Shown: positions 1 to 6,988 of the stretch, piece by piece | Layout: every line of letters begins with the position of its first letter | How positions within the stretch are numbered: position 1 is the stretch's first letter | Source: Micrococcus porci | Lineage (GTDB): Bacteria > Actinomycetota > Actinomycetes > Actinomycetales > Micrococcaceae | Assembly (NCBI RefSeq): GCF_020097155.1 | Contig: NZ_CP083691.1 | Location: forward strand, 434,001 to 498,000 | Length of the DNA stretch: 64,000 bases | Reading direction: 5' to 3' | Translations under genes and position numbers: made by a program | The notes under the pieces: generated by a model | The model's input: the letters and a program-made list of their open reading frames with translations, nothing else | What the model was told of the DNA's origin: nothing | Databases searched by the model: none

Positions 1-103
1 CATCAAGACCGTGGGCAACCACGAGGCCCAGGTCCGCCTGCACGACGAGGTCACCGCGACCGTCGCCCTGCAGGTCGTGGCCGCCAAGGGCTCCAAGAAG
101 TGA
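1..103 (+). CDS. rplI: 50S ribosomal protein L9, C-terminal end (partial)
   Basis: Only the last 33 codons are in the window, ending in TGA at 101-103. The peptide [20 protein letters not shown] matches the end of the C-terminal domain of L9, where a conserved Val-Arg-Leu-His run precedes the final strand. L9 binds domain V of 23S rRNA. In actinobacteria rplI usually closes the rpsF-ssb-rpsR-rplI operon, with dnaB close by, and dnaB follows here at 5.6 kb. The assignment rests on a short stretch but fits the context well. Confidence 0.85.
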   Translation, partial: IKTVGNHEAQVRLHDEVTATVALQVVAAKGSKK

Positions 104-143
104 TCGTCCGCTTCTGAGCCGGCCCCCTCACCGGGGCCACGCC

Positions 144-186
144 GACGCCGCCCCGTCCCCTCCGCGCGAGGGGGCGGGGCGGCGTC
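144..186 (+). terminator. Rho-independent-type hairpin after rplI
   Basis: GACGCCGCCCCG (144-155) pairs with its complement ending at 186. With one G-T pair the stem runs about 18 bp and leaves a loop of about 7 nt. There is no T-run, as is common for GC-rich actinobacterial terminators. It lies 41 nt after the rplI stop. Confidence 0.7.
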
Positions 187-235
187 GTGCCCGGGGCCCG
201 GGCCGTCCCCGCGGGATCGGGGCACAATGGCAGGC

Positions 236-385
236 ATGTCCCCGGCCGCGCAGCCTCCCGCGCCCTCCGGCGCCCACCCCGCCTCGCAGCGGCTGTGGAC
301 GCGCCCCTTCGTGTTGGTGGGGGTCACGTACTTCTTCCTCGCGATGATCTTCTACTCGCTGATGACCGCGGTGTCCGGGGGCGCG
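236..385 (+). pseudogene. MFS transporter, N-terminal stub
   Basis: The reading frame from ATG 236 gives a short disordered leader followed by LWTRPFVLVGVTYFFLAMIF, which looks like the first transmembrane helix of a major facilitator superfamily permease. After that the similarity stops, and the frame runs into the next gene without any further membrane helices. I infer a transporter whose remainder (about 350 residues) was deleted. A CACAAT box at 223-228 sits 7 nt before the ATG, so its promoter may survive. The family call rests on one helix and is tentative. Confidence 0.45.
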
Positions 386-468
386 CGTCGGGCGGGCCTT
401 CCCTCCGCCGCCGTCGAGGGGGATGATTTTCTTACAAAAGTGAAGGACCGTTCCGAGGAGGTTCGACC

Positions 469-1776
469 ATGTCCGAGCAGAAGACCACCACCCCCGACCT
501 GGACCCGACCGGCCAGGCCATCGCCACGCAGGCCCCGCTGGCCGAGCGCTACGACCACGTGATCGTGGGCGGCGGCATGGCCGCCGCGAAGGCCGTGGAG
601 TCCATCCGCGAGCTCGCCCCCGAGGCGAGCGTCGCCGTCGTGAGCGCGGACACGGCCGCCCCGGTGTACCGGCCGGACCTGTCCAAGACCCTGTGGGCGG
701 ACGCGGACGCCCACGTGGAGGACTCCATCCTGGCCACCCCGGACTCGGAGGGCACGGCCCCGGGCGAGCGCACCGCGTACCGCCTGGGTGCCGAGGTCAC
801 GGCGATCGACCCGCAGGCCCACACGGTGACCGTGGACGGCCGGACGGTGGGCTACGGCTCGCTGCTGCTGGCCACCGGCGCGGAGCCCGTCGCCGCGGGG
901 ATCCCCCAGAGCGAGCGCGTGCACACCTACCGGACCGTGGCGGACTACCGGCGCCTCAAGGAGGCCTCCGGCCCGGGCACCACGGCCGTCGTGGTGGGCG
1001 GCGGGTACATCGGCACGGAGCTCGCCGCGGGCCTGACCATGGCGGGGACGGACGTCACCCTGGTGGTGCCGCACCGTCCGCTGCTGGCGCGCATGCTGCC
1101 CGCCGAGCTCTCCGCCGCGGTCGAGGCGACCTTCCAGGAGAAGGGCGTGCGGATCGCGGAGGGCCGCCTGGCCTCCGCCGCGGAGTCCGGCGACGCCGTC
1201 ACCGCCCGCCTCGAGGACGGCACCGAGCTGCGCGCCGACCTGCTCGTGCTCGCCCTCGGCGTCCGCCCGCGCGCCACGCTGGCTGAGGCCGCCGGCCTCG
1301 CGCTCGCGGACCAGGGCGTGCGGGTGGACGACCGCCTGCGCACCTCCGCCCCGGACGTCTACGCGGCCGGCGACATCGCCACGTTCCCGGACGCCCTCCT
1401 GGGCGAGCGCCGCGTGGAGCACGCGGACGCCGCCGAGACCCAGGGCGCCACGGCCGGCCGGAACATGGTGGGCGCGGACCAGGCGTACACGCACACCCCG
1501 TTCTTCTGGGCCGACCTCTTCGACTACGGCTACGAGGCCATCGGCGAGCTGGACACCCGGCACCGCACGGTGGTGGACCTGGCCACCGGGGAGGACGGCC
1601 GGCCCGACCCCTCCACCGCGGTGGTGTACTACGCGGACGAGGCCGGCCACGTCCGCGGCGTCCTGCTGTGGAACGTGTGGGACTCCGTGCCCCAGGCCCG
1701 GGCGCTCATCGAGCGGACCGCCCAGGAGCCGGTCGCGGACCTCGGCTCGCTGAAGGGCCGCATCCCGCTCGGCTGA
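469..1776 (+). CDS. FAD-dependent pyridine nucleotide-disulphide oxidoreductase (ferredoxin reductase type)
   Basis: This 435-residue protein has the two-dinucleotide-fold layout of NAD(P)H:ferredoxin/rhodocoxin reductases. An FAD-binding VIVGGGMAAAKA lies near residue 31, an NAD(P)-binding VVVGGGYIGTEL near residue 174, and the second FAD motif DVYAAGDIATF near residue 300. A reductase C-terminal domain follows. Such enzymes pass electrons from NAD(P)H to a ferredoxin or other small carrier in the cytoplasm; no partner ferredoxin is visible nearby. A GAGGAGG ribosome site at 455-461 supports the ATG at 469. The gene is monocistronic and ends at a strong bidirectional terminator. A low-GC stretch at 422-442 may hold its promoter. 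Confidence 0.9.
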   Translation: MSEQKTTTPDLDPTGQAIATQAPLAERYDHVIVGGGMAAAKAVESIRELAPEASVAVVSADTAAPVYRPDLSKTLWADADAHVEDSILATPDSEGTAPGERTAYRLGAEVTAIDPQAHTVTVDGRTVGYGSLLLATGAEPVAAGIPQSERVHTYRTVADYRRLKEASGPGTTAVVVGGGYIGTELAAGLTMAGTDVTLVVPHRPLLARMLPAELSAAVEATFQEKGVRIAEGRLASAAESGDAVTARLEDGTELRADLLVLALGVRPRATLAEAAGLALADQGVRVDDRLRTSAPDVYAAGDIATFPDALLGERRVEHADAAETQGATAGRNMVGADQAYTHTPFFWADLFDYGYEAIGELDTRHRTVVDLATGEDGRPDPSTAVVYYADEAGHVRGVLLWNVWDSVPQARALIERTAQEPVADLGSLKGRIPLG

Positions 1777-1791
1777 CCGGACCCCTCCCGC

Positions 1792-1835
1792 GCACGACGC
1801 CGGCCGCCCCCACCCGGAGGCGGCCGGCGTCGTGC
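1792..1835. terminator. Bidirectional terminator between convergent genes
   Basis: A perfect 17-bp stem is formed by GCACGACGCCGGCCGCC (1792-1808) and its complement (1819-1835), with a 10-nt loop. It lies between the oxidoreductase stop at 1776 and the stop of the reverse-strand gene at 1837, so it can serve both strands. Confidence 0.85.
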
Positions 1836-1836
1836 G

Positions 1837-3111
1837 TCAGGGCGTGGCCGCCGGCGGCGCCTCGGCCTCGGGATCGCCCTCGGCGACCGAGGGGGCGGTG
1901 CGCCGGCCCGGGGACGGGGCCGGGAACGTGCCGGCGGGGCGGCCGTCCAGCTCGCCGATGTGCACGAGCGCGTCGCCGCGGTGCACCAGCGGGGCCTCGG
2001 TGCGGCCGAGGACCACGCCGGTGAGCTCGGCCTTCACGTCCGACCGGCGCCGCCCGAAGGAGTCGTAGAGCGCGCCGATCCGGTCGCCGGCCGTCACCTG
2101 CTCGCCCAGGGCGACGTCCAGGTGGACCAGGCCGTCCGCGCGTGCGCGCACCCAGCGGGAGTGCCACACCCGGTGCGGGGCGGCCAGGTCCCCGTCCACC
2201 ACGTCCGCGTGCACGCCGCCGGTGTCCCTGCCGGTCGCGTCGAGCGCCTCGGGCACCTCCGTGGTGCGGTCCTCGGGGACCTCGCCGGGCAGCGGAGCCG
2301 GGGCGTCCACCGGGGTGGCCAGGCCCACGTCCTCGGCGGCCACCATGCCCAGGGCGGCCAGCACGCGCAGCACGCCCTCCACGCCGGGGGAGATCGCGTA
2401 CTCGTCGAACCGCCAGGCCTCGCCGGCCTCGTAGAGGAGCACGCGGGCCCCGGTCTCCCGGGCGGCCGCGCGCAGGGAGCCGTCCCGCAGCCGGGCGTGG
2501 AAGAGGACGGGGGCGCCGAAGGACTCGGCGAGGGCGCGGGTGCGCGGGTCCTCGAGGTCGCAGCGGATCTGCGGGAGGTTCGAGCGCCGGTCCGCGCCGG
2601 TGTGCAGGTCGATCCCCACCTCGCAGCGCCTCACCACCTCGCTCATCATCAGGTGCGCGATCCGCGCGGCCAGCGAGCCCCGCGCCGCGCCGGGGAAGGA
2701 CCGGTTGAGGTCCCGGCGGTCCGGGAGGTAGCGGTCCCCGGTCATCACGCCGAGCACGTTGACGATGGGCAGGGCCAGCAGGGTGCCCCGCATCCGGGAG
2801 GGCTTCAGCCGCTCCAGCACGCGGCGGACGATCTCGATGCCCGCCACCTCGTCCCCGTGGACGGCCGCGGAGACCCAGACCGTGGGGCCGTCCTCGCGCC
2901 CGTGCAGCACGTGCACGGGCAGGGTGACCTCCGCGCCCGTGACCAGCCGGGAGACGGGCAGGGAGACCTCGTGGCGGCGGCCGGGGCGGACCTCCACGCC
3001 CGCCAGCTCGAAGGGCGCGCGGGACGCACGACGCCGGCCGGTCGCCTTCTCCGCGGCGGCCTCGTCCCCGGTTCGGCCGCCGCGGTCCGGGTCCTTCTGG
3101 GGGGCGCTCAC
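1837..3111 (-). CDS. Succinylglutamate desuccinylase/aspartoacylase family protein
   Basis: A zinc carboxypeptidase-fold (M14-like) protein of 424 residues. Visible motifs are the zinc-ligand run AAVHGDEVAGIE, DLNRSFPG, and GIDLHTGADRRSNLPQIRC with the third-ligand histidine. The C-terminal part (RADGLVHLDVALGEQVTAGD onward) resembles the biotinyl/lipoyl-like barrel found in this family. The GTG at 3111 overlaps the stop of the upstream zinc-protease gene by 4 nt (GTGA), which fixes the start and implies coupled translation. Together with the protease and the divergent RimK ligase it forms the widespread trio thought to add and remove glutamate or similar groups on proteins or peptides. The substrate is unknown. 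Confidence 0.85.
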   Translation of the reverse strand: MSAPQKDPDRGGRTGDEAAAEKATGRRRASRAPFELAGVEVRPGRRHEVSLPVSRLVTGAEVTLPVHVLHGREDGPTVWVSAAVHGDEVAGIEIVRRVLERLKPSRMRGTLLALPIVNVLGVMTGDRYLPDRRDLNRSFPGAARGSLAARIAHLMMSEVVRRCEVGIDLHTGADRRSNLPQIRCDLEDPRTRALAESFGAPVLFHARLRDGSLRAAARETGARVLLYEAGEAWRFDEYAISPGVEGVLRVLAALGMVAAEDVGLATPVDAPAPLPGEVPEDRTTEVPEALDATGRDTGGVHADVVDGDLAAPHRVWHSRWVRARADGLVHLDVALGEQVTAGDRIGALYDSFGRRRSDVKAELTGVVLGRTEAPLVHRGDALVHIGELDGRPAGTFPAPSPGRRTAPSVAEGDPEAEAPPAATP

Positions 3112-3704
3112 GCGTGGCCCCGGTTGCGGCGGCGCACGCCGCGCGGGGGCTGGCCGCCCAGGTAGGAGGCGCCCGGGTCCACGAGGAAGCCCTTGGCGAG
3201 CGCGGTGCGGCCCACGAGCATGCGGAAGCCCATCTCGTCGCGGTGTGTGAGGGTGACCTCGGCGTCCACGGTGCGCCCGGCCAGGCGCAGCGGCATCATC
3301 ACCACCACGCGCTCCTGGACCTCGCCGTTGGAGGAGCGGACGGCGCGCAGGTCCGCCACGGGCAGGTCCACGGTGCGGGCGTCGGCCGCGGAGGCCTGCC
3401 AGGGGTGCACCTCGAACCACACCCGCGCGGCCCCGTCTGCGCCCGTGTACCGCTCGATCCCGAACGCGTGCAGTGCCGACGTGCGGGCGCCCGTGTCGAT
3501 CTTCGCCTTGATCCACGGCGTCATCGCCTCGGGCAGGCCCACCCACTCGCGCCAGCCCACCACGACGCCGGTCGCGGCCTCGCGCACGGGGCGCGCGTCG
3601 GCGTCGGCCTGCGCGGGGCGGGGGGCGGCGTCGTGCGCGTCCCCGTGGGGCGGACGAGCGGCGGCGCGGCCCGGGGTGTGGTTGGATTCCGTCACGTGAC
3701 CCAT
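3108..3704 (-). CDS. RimK-associated ATP-dependent zinc protease family (retropepsin-like, COG4067)
   Basis: A protein of up to 198 residues with the family core: VVVGWREWVGLPE, then IKAKIDTGARTSALHA carrying the aspartyl-protease-like DTGA, then HRDEMGFRMLVGRTALAKGF. This family is typically encoded beside RimK-type ligases, and here the ligase is the divergent neighbour. The first 45 residues are disordered and rich in Ala/Pro/Arg. The ATG at 3704 has no ribosome site. GTG at 3695, with CAAGAT (3703-3708 reversed) 7 nt upstream, fits a leaderless start, and a start deeper inside cannot be excluded. The family name comes from context; the proteolytic activity is not well established. Confidence 0.8.
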   Translation of the reverse strand: MGHVTESNHTPGRAAARPPHGDAHDAAPRPAQADADARPVREAATGVVVGWREWVGLPEAMTPWIKAKIDTGARTSALHAFGIERYTGADGAARVWFEVHPWQASAADARTVDLPVADLRAVRSSNGEVQERVVVMMPLRLAGRTVDAEVTLTHRDEMGFRMLVGRTALAKGFLVDPGASYLGGQPPRGVRRRNRGHA

Positions 3705-3721
3705 CTTGGCAGGTGCCCCCG

Positions 3722-4960
3722 GTGAAGCTCGCGATCCTCTCCCGTTCCCTGCGGGCCTATTCCACGCAGCGTCTGAAGTCGGCGGCGCTGGACCGTGGGC
3801 ACGACGTGAAGGTCCTCGACACCCTGCGATTCGGGATCGACCTGGCCGGCGACGAGCCGGACATGATGTTCCGCGGCAAGCCGCTCTCCAGCTACGACGC
3901 CGTGCTGCCGCGCATCGGCAACTCGGTGACGTACTTCGGCACGGCCGTGGTCCGCCAGTTCGAGCAGATGGACGTGTACACGCCCAACACGGCCGCGGGC
4001 ATCATGAACTCGCGGGACAAGCTGCGCGCCTCGCAGATCCTCTCCCGGCACGGGATCGCCCAGCCGGCCACCGTGTTCGTGCGCAACCGCGGCGAGGTCT
4101 CCACGGCGATCGACATGGTCGGCGGCGCCCCCGTGGTCATCAAGCTGCTCGAGGGCACCCAGGGCATCGGCGTCATCCTGGCTCCCACCAAGAAGGTGGC
4201 CGAGGCCATCATCGAGACCCTCCACGGCACCAACCAGCAGGTGCTGATCCAGCGGTTCGTGGAGGAGTCCAAGGGCAAGGACGTCCGCGCCCTCGTGGTG
4301 GGGGACCGCGTGGTGGCCGCCATGCGCCGTCGCGCGCAGGGGGACGAGTTCCGCTCCAACGTGCACCGCGGCGGCACCGTGGAGCAGGTGGAGCTCAGCG
4401 AGGAGTACGCCGAGACCGCCGTGCGCGCCGCCCACATCATGGGCCTGCGCGTGGCCGGCGTGGACATGCTGGAGGGCGAGGACGGTCCCCTGGTCATGGA
4501 GGTCAACTCCTCGCCCGGGCTGGAGGGCATCGAGCGCGCCACCACGCTGGACGTGGCCGGGGCGATCGTGGACTACATCGCGGACCAGGCCGGGTTCCCG
4601 GAGGTGGACGTGCGCCAGCGCCTGGCCGTGTCCACCGGGTACGGCGTGGCGGAGATCGCTGTGCTGGCCGGCTCGGACATGGCCGGTCAGAGCATCGAGG
4701 ACTCCGGCCTGCTGGAGAAGGACCTGCAGGTGCTCACGCTGCATCGCGGCGCCTCCGTGTTCCCCAATCCCGCGGACTCGAAGGTCCTCGAGGAGGGCGA
4801 CCGCCTGCTCTGCTTCGGCAAGACGGAGAACATGCGCGCGCTCATCCCGGCCCGCTCCCAGCGCCCCAAGCGGGTGAAGAAGCTGCCGAAGAACCCCATC
4901 ATCGAGGCCCCGCCCGCCGAGCCGGCGGTCCGCCCGGACGCGGAGTCCGGGGAGAGCTGA
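3722..4960 (+). CDS. rimK: RimK-family ATP-grasp alpha-L-glutamate ligase with C-terminal RCK_C (TrkA-C) domain
   Basis: Residues 1-300 are a RimK ATP-grasp ligase: VKLAILSRSL at the N-terminus, SYDAVLPRIGNS, the VVIKLLEGTQGIGVILA nucleotide loop, and the metal-binding LVMEVNSSPGLEGIE. Enzymes of this group add glutamate to ribosomal protein S6 or make other glutamate-linked products. Residues of about 305-385 (VAEIAVLAGSDMAGQSIEDS through EEGDRLLCFG) match an RCK_C domain, better known from K+ channel regulators, where it binds small ligands. I chose GTG 3722 because it aligns with the usual RimK start and has GGCAGG 8 nt upstream; GTG 3713 is also possible. It is divergent from the protease gene with fewer than 30 bp between starts. 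Confidence 0.9.
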   Translation: MKLAILSRSLRAYSTQRLKSAALDRGHDVKVLDTLRFGIDLAGDEPDMMFRGKPLSSYDAVLPRIGNSVTYFGTAVVRQFEQMDVYTPNTAAGIMNSRDKLRASQILSRHGIAQPATVFVRNRGEVSTAIDMVGGAPVVIKLLEGTQGIGVILAPTKKVAEAIIETLHGTNQQVLIQRFVEESKGKDVRALVVGDRVVAAMRRRAQGDEFRSNVHRGGTVEQVELSEEYAETAVRAAHIMGLRVAGVDMLEGEDGPLVMEVNSSPGLEGIERATTLDVAGAIVDYIADQAGFPEVDVRQRLAVSTGYGVAEIAVLAGSDMAGQSIEDSGLLEKDLQVLTLHRGASVFPNPADSKVLEEGDRLLCFGKTENMRALIPARSQRPKRVKKLPKNPIIEAPPAEPAVRPDAESGES

Positions 4961-5044
4961 GCCCCGCCCCCACGGGCGACGGCGGGGCAGTGAACACCCG
5001 CGGCGGGGGCCGCGTCAACGCGGCCGTCCCCAGATCGAACGGAT

Positions 5045-5334
5045 CTGTCCACAGAAGTTGTCCACACGTGTGGACGACGCGGGCGGCGGTGTGGAAAGAA
5101 GGCCTGTCAGACGGGTGGCGGTGGGGTTGTTCACCTCGAATCCACCATCTGTCAAGTCGTCGGAGCGGGCCGAGGCGGGGTGGAAAAACTTGGGTGCACC
5201 TTCCTTCCTGCTGCATCGTCCCATGTCAGAGTCGGATGGGCCGCGGATCCGAGGAGTTCTCCCCAGGGTTCTCCCCAGCATGTGCACACGACACGCCGCC
5301 GAATCCCCATGTTGTCCACACAGGTTGTGGAAAA
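5045..5334. promoter_or_regulatory. Cluster of DnaA boxes upstream of dnaB
   Basis: In the 616-bp gap between rimK and dnaB there are two perfect TTGTCCACA boxes (5058-5066 and 5312-5320). Variants are CTGTCCACA 5045-5053, TCGTCCACA (reverse, 5069-5077), CTTTCCACA (reverse, 5090-5098), TTGTTCACC 5127-5135 and TTTTCCACA (reverse, 5326-5334). TTGTCCACA is the high-GC actinobacterial form of the DnaA box. No dnaA or dnaN is in view, so I read this as a DnaA-binding regulatory or titration site rather than a proven origin. A weak promoter candidate is TTGCCC 5340-5345 with TAGTGT 5363-5368. Confidence 0.6.
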
Positions 5335-5576
5335 CGCGGTTGCCCGACCTCCCCGCCGCGCGTAGTGTCCCGTGGTATCCCCAACGCGAGGGCGGGTATT
5401 GGCCGCAGGTGACCACTGACAGGCGCGCATCCGTCCAGACCGTCGCCCCGGGGACCGCCACGTCCCCGCCTGCATGGGGGCGGGCGGCCGGGCGGGGATG
5501 CCGTCAGGAAGGTGAGCCGGGGGATCCCGGCCGTGGGTCGCCGTCGTGGTGGCCGTGGGAAGGGAGTCTCCGCACG

Positions 5577-6965
5577 TTGACTGAAGACTACGGAGACTCG
5601 GGCTCCTACGGCGGCGACCGCACCCCTGAGCGGTTCCTGCCGCCTCAGGATCTGGAGGCGGAGCGCTCGGTGCTGGGCGGCATGATGCTGTCCAAGGACG
5701 CGATCGCGGACGTGGTGGAGCTGCTGCGCGGGCACGACTTCTACCGGCCGAGCCACGAGATGATCTACGAGGCGATCATCGACCTCTACGGACGCGGCGA
5801 GCCCGCCGACGCCGTCACCGTGGCGGACCTGCTGAACAAGCGCCAGGAGCTCACCAAGGTGGGCGGCCCGGCCGTGCTGCACGAGCTCATCCAGACCGTG
5901 CCCACCGCCGCCAACGCCAGCTTCTACGCGGAGATCGTGGCGGAGAAGGCCGTGCTGCGGCGCCTGGTCTCTGCCGGCACCAAGATCACCCAGCTGGGGT
6001 ATCAGGGCGACGGCGAGGTCGAGGAGATCGTCAACGAGGCCCAGTCCGAGATCTACAAGGTGGCGGAGAACCGCCAGTCCGAGGACTACGTGCGCCTCGC
6101 GGAGATCATGGAGCATGCCGTCGACGAGATCGAGGCGGCCGGCAACCAGGGGGAGGGCCTGACGGGCGTCCCCACCGACTTCTACGACTTCGACGAGCTG
6201 ACGCAGGGCCTGCACGGCGGGCAGATGATCGTGATCGCGGCGCGCCCTGCTGTCGGCAAGTCCACGCTCGCGCTGGACTTCGCGCGGGCCGCGGCCATCC
6301 ACCACAACATGGCCACCGTGTTCTTCAGCCTCGAGATGGGCAAGAACGAGATCGCCATGCGGCTGCTGAGCGCCGAGGCGACGATCGCGCTGCAGGACCT
6401 GCGCAAGGGCACCATCCGGGACGACCAGTGGTCCAAGATCGCCGCGACCGTGGGGCGGCTGAACGAGGCGCCGTTCTTCATCGACGACTCCCCGAACATG
6501 ACCATGATGGAGATCCGCGCCAAGTGCCGGCGGCTCAAGCAGAAGAACAACCTCAAGATGGTGGTGCTGGACTACCTGCAGCTCATGAGCTCGGGCAAGA
6601 AGGTCGAGTCCCGCCAGCAGGAGGTTGCCGAGTTCTCCCGCGCCCTCAAGCTGCTGGCCAAGGAGCTCGACGTGCCGGTGATCGCGCTGTCCCAGCTCAA
6701 CCGTGGATCGGAGCAGCGCACGGACAAGCGGCCGCAGGTGTCCGACCTGCGTGAATCCGGCTCGATCGAGCAGGACGCGGACATGGTGATCCTGCTGCAC
6801 CGAGAGGACGTGTACGACAAGGAGTCCCCGCGCGCCGGCGAGGCGGACCTGATCGTGGCCAAGCACCGCAACGGCCCCACGAAGACCATTGTGGTGGGGT
6901 TCCAGGGGCACTACAGTCGGTTCAGCAACCTCGCACAGGATGGCGGGGGTTCTGGCGGGTTCTGA
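5577..6965 (+). CDS. dnaB: Replicative DNA helicase DnaB
   Basis: A 462-residue hexameric helicase that unwinds DNA at the replication fork. An N-terminal DnaB domain (QDLEAERSVLGGMMLSKDAI) is followed by the RecA-like ATPase: Walker A ARPAVGKST near residue 220, Walker B VVLDYLQLM, and the DRNA-like SQLNRGSEQR. The C-terminal RESGSIEQDADMV and KHRNGPT are typical of the family. I chose TTG at 5577, preceded by GGGAAGGG, because the reading frame upstream is non-conserved and full of DnaA boxes. There is no intein. The foreign ATPase gene begins 23 nt after the stop. Confidence 0.95.
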   Translation: MTEDYGDSGSYGGDRTPERFLPPQDLEAERSVLGGMMLSKDAIADVVELLRGHDFYRPSHEMIYEAIIDLYGRGEPADAVTVADLLNKRQELTKVGGPAVLHELIQTVPTAANASFYAEIVAEKAVLRRLVSAGTKITQLGYQGDGEVEEIVNEAQSEIYKVAENRQSEDYVRLAEIMEHAVDEIEAAGNQGEGLTGVPTDFYDFDELTQGLHGGQMIVIAARPAVGKSTLALDFARAAAIHHNMATVFFSLEMGKNEIAMRLLSAEATIALQDLRKGTIRDDQWSKIAATVGRLNEAPFFIDDSPNMTMMEIRAKCRRLKQKNNLKMVVLDYLQLMSSGKKVESRQQEVAEFSRALKLLAKELDVPVIALSQLNRGSEQRTDKRPQVSDLRESGSIEQDADMVILLHREDVYDKESPRAGEADLIVAKHRNGPTKTIVVGFQGHYSRFSNLAQDGGGSGGF

Positions 6966-6988
6966 CCCCATTTGATGCGGAGGTTGAG

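Noticed and set aside
352..1650. A 432-codon open frame antisense to the FAD oxidoreductase
   Set aside because: It is a shadow frame caused by G/C third positions: it has no domain, low-complexity Gly/Val/Arg content, and mirrors the real gene. Many similar antisense frames (e.g. 5226-6971, 38015-39874, 44214-46883) were left out for the same reason.
5045..5334. The DnaA-box cluster as the chromosomal origin itself
   Set aside because: No dnaA or dnaN gene flanks it and no clear AT-rich unwinding element is seen, so I keep it as a regulatory cluster only.
5058..5576. Upstream extension of the dnaB reading frame to a start near 5058
   Set aside because: The extra 173 residues have no similarity to DnaB and cover the DnaA boxes; TTG 5577 matches the normal length.
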